A stretch of DNA of 64,000 nucleotides from Anisus vortex (lineage: Eukaryota > Mollusca > Gastropoda > Planorbidae): the NCBI GenBank assembly GCA_949126835.1, contig OX421498.1, positions 29,778,581 through 29,842,580 on the forward strand. The letters run 5' to 3'. Under the pieces are notes generated by a model. The model saw only the letters and a list, made by a program, of their open reading frames with translations. It was not told the origin of the DNA and ran no database searches. How positions within the stretch are numbered: position 1 is the first letter of the stretch; each line of letters opens with the position of its first letter. A program made the translations under genes and the position numbers. This document shows, piece by piece, positions 11,976 to 22,663 of the stretch.

Positions 11976-13231
11976 GGACAGAATAAATAGTAAATAAATG
12001 GTAAACTCTATATGTCACAAGAATGACCTTTAAAAAAACATGATCTGTTCACAATAGCGATGTATAATAGCGAATGTTAGAAAGAGAGAGAGACTGGGTG
12101 AGAGATAAAGAATGATTGAGAAATAGACAGATAGGCTAAGTAGGCGAAAAAAAGAGTGAGAAAGATATCTAGAGAGAATCAAAGGAAGAAATCGGCCAGT
12201 ATGAAGAGAGAGAAAGAGAAAAGTATGAGCTGGAAAGTGAGATCGGAATCATTGGACAGACACTAATCCCACGGTTGCTGCTCATGCATGCTAAATGAAA
12301 CTTAGCCATTTCCCTCAACAATCTACTCCAGAAAAAATGGATTATACAAATGCGGACGTGTGTGGGTGTGTGTGTGGGGAGGGGAGTGTGTGGATACGTG
12401 GTTGTGGGGAAAGGGTGGGGGAGTGTGATGGTGGGGGTAACGAGGAATAGTTGTATCTAATAATGATTGGACTTAGTCAAAGGCGAGGATCGATTCGTAT
12501 ATTATGTGGAAAAAGGAGGGTGCTCTATTTGTGTGTGTTTTTGTTGTTTTGTTTTTTATGTGCTTTTTGTTAGGGAGAGTTAAGAGGGAGAGGTTAAAAT
12601 GTGTATTGTGCACAAATCGGAGGATGCAATGATACTTTGTGGATAGAAAGAGGGAGAAATGAGGGAGACGAAGAGTGTGAAAGGAAGAGAATGAAAGTAT
12701 TGAGTGATACAGAAGAGGATTTGGAAAGAGGTGAAAGATAGAATGGTGGAAGACATAGACAATCTGTTGGACGTTTCCATTGATGCAGTGAATTATTCCT
12801 GAGTGGAGATCGTGTGATTTGGGGGGAGGGGGAGGTGAAGAGTGTGTGTTAAAAAGTGGGTAAGAGGTCAGCAAGACTTTTCTGAAATATAGAGGAGGAG
12901 AAAAGTTATTATGGGAGAGAAAGAGAAAAAAGGGAGATAGTAAGAGGGGAGAAAAAGAGAGAAAGACAGAGATACAAGAGGAGAAAGAGAGAAGAAGGCG
13001 CTAAAGTTTGGATATGCACCAAACCTTACAAGTACTGAGCCCGTACGTACGTTTGCTGTAGTAACACTTTAAATAGGCGCCAATCAGGTGATACAGCCAC
13101 CATAAACCCTAGAAACGCCACTGCTTTAAATTATTACAGTTTTATGATCAATAAGTATGGGAGATGAGTTACAGCGAGACATGGGTAAAGGAGAGATCTA
13201 TCAAGAACTGCAATTAATAAAAAAGAAAGAA
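11976..13231. other. Intergenic, purine-rich tracts
   Basis: Two GA-rich stretches (about 12080-12240 and 12590-13000) and a GT/GGGGA stretch near 12355-12440. Minus-strand frames of up to 133 codons arise from the pyrimidine-rich complement and show no domain. Confidence 0.5.
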
Positions 13232-13665
13232 TCTATATATATAAAAAGACAGTGTTAAGCCCCGCGAGGATCTCCATTGGTCAATTTGAAAACACGTGTG
13301 TCACTGACCTATCTAGGCCCAGCCCAATATACCGTCTAATAATTTTTCACATCCGACATGTGTCTTCGATAGCTCAGTGGTAAACGTAGTGGACTGCTAT
13401 ACGGCGACCAGGGTTCGATTCTCCAGTTAGACTATACTTTTTTTTTCGACAATTAATTTTTCAAACTTTTAAAAACAAAAGACATTGTAAATCTATAGGC
13501 AATATAGATTTTGTTAAATAAAAATATTTGACTATTTTTTTTACCCTATTACAATATTTATTTATTTTCCTAAAAGTATTCAGTAAGTGTAGTTTATACA
13601 TTTGTTATCTGCACCCCGGACAGTCCTTTTTTTTTCACCCGGGCAACGCCGGGCAATGTAGCTTG
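13232..13665 (+). mobile_element. Non-autonomous Helitron-like element (tentative)
   Basis: The 5' end TCTATATATATAAAAA follows an A, and the 3' end has a short GC hairpin CCCGGGCAACGCCGGG followed about 10 bases later by CTTG and a T. A TC...TATATATA start, a subterminal 3' hairpin and A/T flanks are the hallmarks of Helitrons. The terminal CTTG departs from the canonical CTRR. There is no Rep/helicase coding. The element contains a tRNA-like segment (13363-13432). Confidence 0.5.
13363..13432 (+). tRNA. tRNA-like segment, probably a pseudogene or SINE head
   Basis: An A-box-like TAGCTCAGTGGTAAACG and a B-box-like AGGGTTCGATTC are correctly spaced for a tRNA of about 72 bases. The acceptor arms (TCTTCGA and the 3' side TTAGAC) do not pair well and the anticodon stem is imperfect, so a functional tRNA is unlikely. 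Confidence 0.35.
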
Positions 13666-14594
13666 TATTAAATAAGGGACATGTATTAGAGAAAATAACA
13701 ACTCACAAATAAACAAAATACAGAGTGTAAATTACAAAATTCAAGCTCATTATTTCGTTAGGGAATAAAAACATAATTTCAAGAAAGACAAGAAGCTATT
13801 ACATTAACATAGAAAAAAATCCAACCTAAAGCATAAAAAGCAACAACCCAAAACCCCAAAAGAGCATAAAAACAGCAACACAAAAATGAACAAATTACAT
13901 CTGGAATTAAATACAAACAAAAAATTGGAATTTTTAAAAAAAGATGAACATGGCAAAAAGGAAGGAAATAAAACAAAAATTGAAAAATTGAAGATTAAAG
14001 AGTTTGTGGAATTTAAATTAATAGCAGAAAATGTGAGCATTTCTTGGCGTGTGTAAATTGTGACAAATATCAGGTCTAATCGATAAGTAGTGGAAGATAT
14101 AATGTGGCAAAAACTAATTAAATTGCGACATCGAAACAAATGTGATAACATTCTGAGATTCATAAAAATTAATGAAGTTATGAAAGAATTTTAAATGAAA
14201 ATCTCATAGAAGCGCAATAACTGAATCAAAACTTAATAGACATAACAAATGGGAATCACCGTGAAAATTGCAATAGTAAAAAGGGCAAAGGCAAAAATGG
14301 CAAACATACAATATCTATTGTTTGAATTAAATAGGCCTAAGTTTCTCGATAGATACACACTTTCCCAAAAATTGACTCAAGTTGTTGTTTCATTTCCACG
14401 AGCTCCACAGAATGTAATAAAATAGATATACACAAATTTCAAGAAGAAAAACTTCGAGAGATTTATAAAATGTTTTTAAACTGTGACTTTTATATGTAGG
14501 CCTTGATGCTATTTTGTATGTGTGTATCTTGTTATTATCACATAAAATGTGCAGTCAATAACATGGAACAAAAACAACTGGTTTTTATTAAGGA
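13666..14594. other. Intergenic, no gene seen
   Basis: Strongly A-rich on the plus strand with AACAAA-type words. Minus-strand open frames at 13779-14163 are Phe/Leu/Ser-rich composition artefacts. Confidence 0.5.
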
Positions 14595-14715
14595 TACATT
14601 GGGTTTTGCGTTCATTGCACAGGTTCGAACCAACAGTATACTAATTCTACAAAAAGAGCTTCTTTTTTCATTATCCCGGGCACAGAATGGGTTGCCTGAA
14701 CTACTTAGATGAAGA
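14595..14715 (+). pseudogene. LINE reverse-transcriptase C-terminal relic
   Basis: The plus frame carries VRTNSILI and then SRAQNGLPELLR. It aligns by eye with RTNAYKY...GVRAWNGLPKQT in the better preserved relic at 16945-17010, the conserved tail after the RT thumb in jockey/CR1/L2-like non-LTR retrotransposons. Only about 35 residues remain. Confidence 0.55.
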
Positions 14716-14908
14716 AACAACAACTTATCATCGTTAAAAAAAACGTAATCAATATGCAAGACTATACTCAATAATCTTATGTAGGCTATAAGCCTAGACA
14801 TGGCGTCTGAAACAAATAAAATAAGATAAAAATAGATCTGTATACACATATGCTTATGTTAGATAAAATACGCGTTATGTTATTCAAAATATAAAGGTTG
14901 TAAGCAAA

Positions 14909-14911
<3 letters not shown>

Positions 14912-14942
<31 letters not shown>
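14912..14942. repeat. (TA)n microsatellite
   Basis: About fifteen TA units immediately left of the MITE at 14967. Confidence 0.95.
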
Positions 14943-14946
<4 letters not shown>

Positions 14947-14966
14947 TGTGTTTTATAAACTGTATG

Positions 14967-15143
14967 CAGTGCCCTCACATAAGGGAGGGCAGAGGGGGCA
15001 TAAGCCCGAGGGGACACTTCCAGGGGGGCGGCAAATGTAGTCTAAATATAGCAAATTTAGCACTAAACAAGCAGTTACAGTATGCAAGGGGGTGGCGTTG
15101 AAACTTTTGCCCTGGGGCGCTACATAAGCATGTAAAGGCTCTG
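14967..15143. mobile_element. hAT-type MITE, CAGTGCCCTCACAT family, complete
   Basis: The left end is CAGTGCCCTCACATAAGGG and the right end the reverse complement of CAGAGCCTTTACATGCTTAT. The flanking 8-bp duplication ACTGTATG is perfect (14959-14966 and 15144-15151). Non-coding, 177 bp. A partial relative is at 24531-24599. Confidence 0.85.
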
Positions 15144-16090
15144 ACTGTATGTGATAATGCAAGCAGGACTGAATGACAAATGCATTACAAATTTATTATA
15201 CCAAACATTTTGTTTTATATATAGACCTAAGTATCGGCTTTTCCAGATTCATTGTTCAAACAACAATTTTCGTAAATAACGGAACAGTCAGCATATTTTG
15301 TACTTTCGCTGTCCTATCTATTAGTCCAATGGTATTATTTCTCAATTGAACGGAAAAAAAAAGTTGCTTAATAAAGAAACAATACATATTTATTGATCCG
15401 CAATATTTGAGGAAAAACGATCGTTTATTACACCAAGAACATGATTTAAACAAAACAAAAGCAACAAGAAAACAAAACAAAAAGTACACATTCTTCTTAT
15501 ATTTATATTTTGTTTGAAAATTTAATGTAGATCTACTCAACGCTGCGCTCTTGATCTGAAACGTATCATGCTCGTTGTTTTATTTAATCAGCACGCAATA
15601 GGTATTGATTCCCCCCCCCCCCACCCCCTACGACCAGGTGTAAACACGCCCCTGTAGTTAGGCTGTTATTTATCCCCCTTTGTTTGTCATAGACACACCA
15701 CGTCACAACGATTGTCTTGTTAGTCAAGACACTGTTTGTATTAGACAGTTGTGTGGACTTAGAAGGGGGGGGGAGTAGGTGAGGATCGTGCATTCTGTCT
15801 ACATACGTGTGGCCCCTTTTTTGTGTGTTGTGTTATATATTTTTTTTAGGGTGTCTGTTTTTTTTGTAGGCAGGGTGTGATGTTTTAAGGGGTGGGGCTG
15901 CAAATGTATTTATTCAGCTTATATTGTTATGCTATCACAGTTGCATAGCCCCATTTCCTTCATCATTGAATCTTACTTAAATATCTCTCTTTGATGACGA
16001 GAGGCGAGATTACCGGAAAATGTAGTTCATGGTCACCCTTCAGAGTGATGATGGCTAGTCATGTATTTATGACTTTAAAATAAGTAAACA
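15144..16090. other. Intergenic, no gene seen
   Basis: AT-rich with a polyC run at about 15611-15622 and a GGGGGGGG run near 15765. No recognisable coding or repeat structure otherwise. Confidence 0.5.
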
Positions 16091-16206
16091 CCTAGTAGTA
16101 GTACACATTTAGTAGTAAACATTTAGCAGTAAACATGTAGCAGTATACATCTCGCGTTAAACATCTAGTAGTTAACATCTAGCAGTAAACATCTAGTAGT
16201 AAATTA
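16091..16206 (+). repeat. 15-bp minisatellite
   Basis: About eight tandem variants of TAGTAGTAAACATCT, for example TAGCAGTAAACATGT and TAGTAGTTAACATCT. Confidence 0.85.
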
Positions 16207-16599
16207 TAGTAGCAGAAGATTTGAAACCGGAAATAAAACTGTAAGACTTGGTAGACATCATAAGTTATATGCCTGTTGTTCTTAAAAATTACGACCTATT
16301 TCATAACTGCCTTCTTCAATTTTTTTAAAGTTAGTTAGAACAAATATCAAATTCATTCACAGCCAATAGTCTTTATCTTTAAAAGTATTCGATAGTAAAG
16401 TAGACTATTACTCCTAAAAATTGGCGTGTCCTCATTTGAGTCTGTAGCGCATTCTATATGGAACAGCTAGTCACAGACACTGAGAATCTGAGACAAAAGA
16501 AAGAGATTTAAGACCATTCTCTTTGGCTAGTGGCTTTGTGTCTTACATACCAACTGGAGTATGTCTTTTCACCCAGAAAAATGCCAACTGATAAGAGTA

Positions 16600-17130
16600 T
16601 TCAAGAAAGAGAAACAAACTACTTCATTCGTGGTAAAGAACTAACTCAAACTAACAATGCAAAGTAATTAGGAGTAACAATAAATGATAAGTTATCTTGG
16701 AATCCTCATATTGATGAAGTAATAACAAAATCAAACAAAACATTAGGATCAATAAAATGGAACTTGTACAAATGTAATAAGAATATAAAACTTAAAGACG
16801 GGCGAAGAGTAAAGTAGTAATAATACATAAGGCATTAAACTCTAAATTAGAAATACAACCCAATAACAATCTGTTACAATACTCAGATAAACATAAAGAC
16901 AAAAACACTTTTCTTATCCCATATGCGAGAACAAATGCATATAAGTACTCTTTCTTCCCGAGTGGCGTTCGGGCATGGAATGGGTTGCCAAAACAAACCA
17001 GGAAAACGAGTAACTTAACAACATTTAAAACATAAATAAAGATGCAAGACTAGTTCGGACCACGGAAGAGCGTAGGACGCATCAATGTTCTTTATAGAAG
17101 GAGCGTCTGTAATATATAAGATAAGATACA
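16600..17130 (+). pseudogene. 5'-truncated LINE relic (non-LTR RT C-terminus and 3' tail)
   Basis: From about 16660 the plus strand encodes LGVTINDKLSWNPHIDEV, the classic motif following the RT domain of non-LTR retrotransposons. Later, in another frame, it encodes FLIPYARTNAYKYSFFPSG and VRAWNGLPKQTRK. A stop codon directly precedes LGVT, and a deletion removes the segment between about 16800 and 16830, so it is dead. The 3' end reads TAGAAGGAGCGTCTGTAA then ATATAAGATAAGA. The same tail appears at 45474-45530 and, partly, in the SINE at 62540-62715. Clade by eye: CR1/jockey group. Confidence 0.75.
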
Positions 17131-17375
17131 ACTGCCTCTGCATTTTATTCCACGAGCGCACTGAGCATGCTAAATTTAATAATGATTTAATAATAATTTA
17201 AAATCATGAGTAGAAGAGCTACATACATAACCATTATTATTATTATTATTTACCACAGATTGTCAACACTCGATCGCTGTTAAAATAAGTAATATGCTTG
17301 CTCCGGAAATTACCATAACTCTCTCTATATTATTATATTCATGTAATTTAACAAAAGAAAGTTAAGTAATCCTGT
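17131..17375. other. Intergenic with (TTA)n
   Basis: AT-rich, with a short ATT trinucleotide run near 17232-17251 and nothing else recognised. Confidence 0.4.
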
Positions 17376-17497
17376 CAGACCAAATTGGTGAAGCATTGTT
17401 TACCAGTTTGTGTGGGCAGTAAATTTGCCCTAACCAATGTCAGGTGCCCATCAGAGCTTGGTAGACTCAGGGACACCCTCCATTTGTTTGGATCAAT
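17376..17497 (-). mobile_element. SINE family 1 fragment, minus
   Basis: Contains GTCAGACCAAATTGGTGAAG, GTGTGGGCAG and GAGCTTGGTAGACTCAGGGA, the reverse complement of the family-1 body seen at 9128-9392. It lacks the tRNA-like head. Confidence 0.6.
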
Positions 17498-18114
17498 AAA
17501 GCAATCTTTTCTTATTATACACACGACTGAAAGGATATGTAAAGTACCTCGTAAAAAAATATAATTCAGAGAAATAAAATACGGAATTATTTGTTATTTT
17601 AAAATGTTTATTTGAAAAATGGATGTTTAAAAATACTAATGACAAATAAGAGCTGCAATTAATTCAATGAAGGAATATAGCGATTGGGAAAACCCGATAG
17701 CACCTTTGGTCAAACTTTGACTTATTGAGAATCACCCAATTCAGCTTGCAAGTGTCACATTATAAAACAAAATATCTTTTACATTACGTTTAGAGTAAAT
17801 CTATGTTCAACTTTATCACGATCAGTCAAACGACTCAGGGGTCTCTATTGAACAAACAAACTGGCAAACATATTTTATACATATTAAACTCCTCTTCACT
17901 ACGTTCAATGCTATCGGTAGTAAGTTGAATTTACTGTAATTCACAGATGTAGAGTAAACAATAAATACTTATTATGACTAAACTCTAGATTCAAATAAGG
18001 AAAAAAATTGAAAGGACTGGAAGGAAAGGGTGAATTTAGGCATTTCATTATACACGAAATGACGGTGGCATCGGGCGCCACCTTCGCGCCCTACCCCCCT
18101 TCTTCGTCTTCTTA
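17498..18114. other. Intergenic, no gene seen
   Basis: AT-rich, unremarkable sequence without open frames, recognised repeats or motifs. Confidence 0.5.
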
Positions 18115-18430
18115 TTAGCTGTCCCAGCCAAGTTGAGCTGGAAAAGGAGAGGGGCGGGGTTGGGGATGGAGAAAGTGTAAAAATTTCAATTTCCTGTATG
18201 TCCAGACCGACTCAGGGAAGAAGCTCTCGGCTCTGCTTTCGTTTGGTGATTGCCTCGCATGCTTAATGAACGCGAGCGGATACTGGCGAGCAGATTGAGG
18301 CGAGCGAAGAGGGAGGGAAGAGGAGGCGGAGAGAGGGGCAGGAAGGCGCGAAAATGAAATTGGCGGGCAAAAATACAAAATGGGTGGCGTGAGGTTAATG
18401 AGTGCCGTCACGCGATGAGCTGGTCTCCTG
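18115..18430. promoter_or_regulatory. GC-rich non-repetitive island, candidate regulatory DNA
   Basis: Composition changes sharply to GC-rich with GGGGCGGGG (Sp-like), GAACGCGAGCGG and CGTCACGCG words. A minus frame of 98 codons is open but Ser/Pro/Leu-rich without a recognised domain. It could be a CpG-type promoter of an unseen transcript or a conserved element. Function is not shown. Confidence 0.25.
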
Positions 18431-18582
18431 GTCGTAATTAAACCTTTTTTTTTTGGAGGGGCCGCGGATTCTGGGGAGCCGTGGAGGAAAGTGGGGATGG
18501 GAGGGAGGGAGGAAGTCTTATTTTGTTTTAAAAGACTGTCATGATAACCTTGATCTTAGAAATATGTTGTTCCATACTTGGA

Positions 18583-18785
18583 AGATTATTATCATTACCC
18601 CTTCCGAAAGTAAGATTATTATCATTACTCTTGCAGTAAGTAAGATTATTATCATTAATCTTGCCGTAAGTAAGATTATAATATTTACTCTTGTAGTAAG
18701 TACGATTATTATCATTACTCTTGCAGTTAGTAAGATTATTATTATCATTACCCTTTCAGTAAATAAGATTATCATTATTCCATGA
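18583..18785 (+). repeat. 30-bp minisatellite
   Basis: About seven units of AGATTATTATCATTACTCTT followed by GCAGTAAGTA, with variants CCGTAAGTA and TAGTAAGTA. The unit is divisible by three, which gives open frames on both strands that read as Ile-rich repeats; these are not genes. Confidence 0.92.
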
Positions 18786-19038
18786 AACAATAGTAGGCCT
18801 AAGCATGTATTGCATCTTACAATATTAAAGATCACTAGCCCTTCAATCAGCAGACGAACGGCGATCTGTTTCTTGCCTAGAGGGAAGCGGTCTGGATACG
18901 CTGCGCCGAGGCATGCATTCTAACCATGTGAGAGACTCAGCTTGCTTAGTTCACTCCCTGGCTCCTTCCTTGTGGTTGGTTGGACTGCTGCTAGTCTTCA
19001 CCCTCGCTCTGACTCTTATCATGGGAGATTGTGTAGAG

Positions 19039-19224
19039 CAGAGGAGGGCAACCTTTTGATAATAGTCTCCCAAAAATGGATTTCCTATTCATTCAGTGAG
19101 CCAAGAGCCAAAAATTTATCCTGTTGAATCTAGCGCTAAATTTCGCGCATAAATGACTGTGATTGCCTTTCTAGGGGGTCTTTCGAGTGCCATCGAATAT
19201 TACTCTGCGTGCCACTTTTTTTCC
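19039..19224 (+). mobile_element. Short hAT-family MITE, right end truncated
   Basis: The left end CAGAGGAGGGCAACCTTTTG resembles the left end of copy B (28826). The right part has TTTCGAGTGCCATCGA and CTCTGCGTGCCAC as in A and B but stops before the terminal CAG. The flanks GTGTAGAG at 19031-19038 and 19225-19232 are identical, consistent with an 8-bp target duplication. Confidence 0.6.
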
Positions 19225-19691
19225 GTGTAGAGATCTGAAACTGTTTATCCGCATTTTGGGGTCTAAACTGGTTACCTGGATACCAGATTCAGATATCCGG
19301 TTCTGCAAGCTTTAAATGAAAGTATTATTTTTATTATCGTAATAACTCACAGGTTTGTATTGAGTTTTTATTGATTTATTCTTTAATAGTCTTTGCTTTT
19401 GCCATACTATGGCTCCATTTAAATTATATTTAGAAAAAAATACAAATATGGCAGAGAAGGTTGACTGAATGTCTTTGTGCTGAATGAATTAGAAATCCTA
19501 TTTTAACATACGATTATATAATGGTTACCGATATCTGATATAAAAGAAAGTTGTTTCTCAACATCTTGAGCAGCATCCTGACAACAACATTGGATAAGTT
19601 TCAATCAGCATATCAACATGGACACAGTTGTGAGAATGACGATATCATGAATTTGCAGTGCTGACTATAATGATCTGAAAATCTTTGTTCT

Positions 19692-20019
19692 GCTGGACCT
19701 TAGGGCTGCTGTGATTGAACATGAACTGTTCCGCTGGACCTTAGGGCTGCTGTGTTTGAACATGAACTGTTCCGCTGGACCTTAGGGCTGCTGTGATTGA
19801 ACATGAACTGTTCCGCTGGACCTTAGGGCTGTTGTGATTGAACCTGAACTGTTCCGCTGGACCTTAGGGCTGCTGTGTTTAAACATGAACTGTTCCGCTG
19901 GACCTTAGGGCTGCTGTGATTGAACATGAACTGTTCCGCTGGACCTTAGGGCTGTTGTGATTGAACATGAACTGTTCCGCTGGACCTTAGGGCTGCTGTG
20001 ATTGAACATGAACTGTTCC
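19692..20019 (+). repeat. 41-bp minisatellite derived from RT motif A
   Basis: Eight head-to-tail units begin at 19692, 19733, 19774, 19815, 19856, 19897, 19938 and 19979, each with GCTGGACCTTAGGGCTGCTG then TGATTGAACATGAACTGTTC. The first unit overlaps codons for LLDLRAA, the catalytic motif A region of the LINE reverse transcriptase. Because 41 is not a multiple of three, each unit shifts the frame. Confidence 0.95.
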
Positions 20020-20197
20020 TATCAAGGTTTCAAAAAGAGATGGGAATATTTGGAATGACACTTTTTCTCTGGTTTCATTCCTATCTGTCAAGCAGGATAT
20101 AGTGTGTTGTTTTAAATCAGGTCTCTTGGAAGGACACTTCTCTTACCAGTGGTGTACCGCAGAGCTCAATTTTTTGTGGCCCATCCTTTTCTCCGTG

Positions 20198-20330
20198 AAC
20201 ACGGAACATCAACACGGAACAGCAACACGGAACAGCAAAACGGAACAGCAACACGGAACAGCAACACGGAACAGGAACACGGAACAGCAACACGGAACAG
20301 CAACACGGAACAGCGACACGGAACAGCAGA
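20198..20330 (+). repeat. 13-bp minisatellite inside the LINE RT
   Basis: About ten tandem units of ACACGGAACAGCA with few changes lie between the RT segment ending in GPILF and the FADD-type box. Since 13 is not a multiple of three, all forward frames read the same NTEQQHGTATR-like peptide, which explains the overlapping open frames on both strands. Confidence 0.95.
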
Positions 20331-21369
20331 ATTCTATTGAAAGCCATGGAGTTTCTCAGAAACTATTTCCAGATGACACAGGGCTGTACAAGAGCTTCCA
20401 TCCCGATCCTTCTACCTGTGCTGCCAAAGTTTGGGCTGTGGAGTAGTGCTGCCTTACGGTGAAATCATGGAAGATGTGGAATCTACTTCCCATTCAACTC
20501 AGGCGAACAAGCTCTATTGTTACTTTGAAAATGAACTTAAAGACTCATTATTTCAATATTTACCTTAGATAACATGCTTTAGACCACTACTGTCTTACGT
20601 ATCTGTTACATCGGTTAATGCTTAATTTATATGATTTGTCCTATGTTTGTAAAGCTTTAAATCATCAATTAGTTTTATATTTCATAGCCTAGAGCAGTGA
20701 TGGCGAACCTTTTTGAGGCCGCGTGCCCAAAGTGCAATACAAGACCAACTTATTTCTTTCAACGTGCCAACACAGCAATTAAAACAAAATAATGAGGTTT
20801 TACTTTTGAAAAAAACAAAAAAACAACAGCTCATGCAGTTGTCCGAAATAATTAACATATTTTGCCCATAAAAAATAATATTAAAAAAATTAATTTAATG
20901 CAAGGGAGATAATTAGCCCGTTTTATTTGCGCTAATATTTCTAATATTCTAATATTATGTTTCATATTTTTCTTTTATAAAAGACTAAATATCCTAAATT
21001 TATAACGTTATAATGACCAAACTGTAAAAAGTAGTTGAAAATTATATAAATACTAAATGAATAAAAATATATATGCACATTTTTTTACCATTACATTAAC
21101 TACCCAGTGCGTATGATTAGTACGCATCAAGTCCGCTTAACAATATTACTTTAATCCTTGGGAGGATACAATTGAAAGAGAATCTCATTCAAACTGAGAA
21201 CAAACTAGTAAATCTTTCGCCTTGTGTGAAATAAATATAAAAAATTTACAGTTCTTTGATTGATACAAACAGTCTTTTTATATAAAAAAAAAACATGAAC
21301 TGTAGTTAATGAAAAAAATATATATTTCAATTACAGTTAACTGTGTGCATTTAGCATGATTTTGCAAAG

Positions 21370-22663
21370 TTAATGTGATTTTTGCAGTTGACTGCATGCT
21401 GATAATTTGTCAAGCCTTGGCTCATACTCCGTAACTTTAAGAGATATACATGCTGCACTCAGGTCATCTGTAAGTCCGATATAATTTAAAGTTGAAAACA
21501 GCTGCTCCCAAGCATAAGATGACCCAAACAAAGTAAGAATTGCCATCCCTAGTGTTTTCATCGAGTTGAAATTATTTGTCAGATAACTCCACACTTTAAG
21601 GATTTTATCACCACAGCTACCAATTGTGCTGTCCTTTGTCACCCTTTCACACTCTATCTTCTCAAGAGTTTCACGCAGATAATAGAGTTTACTGTTGCAG
21701 ATAGAGATTTCTTGAAATTCCAACAGCTTCGTTGCCAGATTTCCTAAATCTAGCCACAAAGACAAGTTCTTCAAATTTGGCTTCATTTGTGAAAGTATGA
21801 AAACAGAGGGTTTTGTCTCCATCTATTACTGAAATTCTCCTTTGCAGCTGCTACAATGCTAGAAAATTCCTTGTAGATTTCCTCATGGCTTGTAGGACTG
21901 TCGGTATATGTTATAGAATTTTGTAAATGCAGTTTTTATTCAGTTCATGGAAGTCAGAGCCGTTGATAGGGATTTGGGGGCCGGGGGGCTTGGCCTCTTT
22001 AGGGGCCCCTGCATTTTGACATTCGACATTATGACATGAGAAAAAACAACTCGGACACTTCTTTGGGGCCCCCCTCAAGTAGGGGCCCGGGGGGACTTTC
22101 GAATTTGGACCCCCCTCCCCTTCCCCTAGCTACGCCACTGATTGAAGTGTGCTGTGCAATATGCACAAAAAAAACATGAGGTTGGTAAGCCAGACCATAT
22201 CAGTGAGCTGTGGATAATCCTGCCCCTTTTGAATCATAAACAGCCTAATTTCATCCAAGCATGCTACAAATCTCTCCAATACTCGTCCTCTGCTCAGCCA
22301 ACTGCCATTATTGCACATGAGTAAAATACTATACTGCGCCTTAACCTCATCAAGAAGTGCGTGAAACTGTCGAGCATGATGTAATCGACAATTTGACATT
22401 TTTGAGCATATCATCTAATTTCTTGCTACTATCCCTGTCACAAAGAGCCTCTTGATGTATAATACAGTGAAACTGAACGACTGGGTGTTTTGCTGCTTTA
22501 ACAAAGAACTGTATAAACCAGATGCGTTCCCCATCATGCAAGGTGCCCCGTCACTAGTAACTGAAACAACTTTTTTGATGGTTTTATATCTTGTGCCCAA
22601 AAAGCTTCCATAATCGTATCTCAGAGATGTGTTGTATAATTTTATCCTCGTTTGGAAAATCAT
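21370..22663 (-). pseudogene. hAT transposase pseudogene (GTF2IRD2/ZBED-like lineage)
   Basis: The minus frames, in order, are: 22663 down to about 22415 with VSVTSDGAPCMMG (the conserved hAT SDGAP motif around a catalytic Asp); 22541-22400 with QFHCIIHQEALC; 22414-22130 with CNNGSWLSRGRVLERF...DEIRLFM and VWLTNLMFF; and 21822-21370 with ILTLFGSSYAWEQLFSTLNY and LTDDLSAACISLKVTEYEPR, the hAT C-terminal dimerisation region with the catalytic Glu context. The HC-x-HQEAL and WLSRG-x-VL signatures are those of the hAT transposases from which vertebrate GTF2IRD2 and related genes derive. Frameshifts and the MITE at 21955-22140 break the frame, and the N-terminus is not recognisable. Once a cut-and-paste transposase, now dead. 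Confidence 0.88.
21955..22140. mobile_element. hAT-type MITE (CAGTGGCGTAGCTAGGGG) nested in copy C
   Basis: The right end is the reverse complement of CAGTGGCGTAGCTAGGGG and the left end is CAGAGCCGTTGATAGGG. The flanks are ATGGAAGT (21947-21954) and ATTGAAGT (22141-22148), 7 of 8 matching. It is 186 bp with G-rich and C-rich arms. It splits the transposase pseudogene. Confidence 0.85.

Larger units (their letters stand above)
19565..20694 (+). pseudogene. L2/CR1-like LINE RT relic, split by a hAT insertion (continues 23005-23092)
   Basis: Plus-strand fragments in RT order are: LDKFQSAYQHGHSCEN (19595-19640); motif A remnant FVLLDLRAA (about 19685-19710) blown up into a 41-bp minisatellite; LFLWFHSYLS...RI (about 20060-20100); the VPQSS/GPILF region (about 20140-20195); a 13-bp minisatellite; FPDDTGLYKS (about 20367-20396), a decayed FADD box; and WNLLPIQL...TLKMNLKTHYF (about 20480-20565). 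Frameshifts and both expansions make it non-functional. The 3' UTR continues to 20694, is interrupted by hAT copy C, and resumes at 23005 up to an (ATT)n tail. The same 3' end is present in reverse at 27160-27370. An active element would have encoded endonuclease plus reverse transcriptase. Confidence 0.8.

Noticed and set aside
13363..13432. Functional tRNA gene
   Set aside because: A and B boxes are present but the acceptor stem does not pair.
18453..18835. Ile-rich open frames on both strands
   Set aside because: Product of the 30-bp minisatellite, whose unit is a multiple of three.
20102..20446. 114-codon plus frame with NTEQQHGTATR repeats
   Set aside because: Not a gene. It is LINE RT sequence interrupted by a 13-bp minisatellite; the flanking residues belong to the RT relic.
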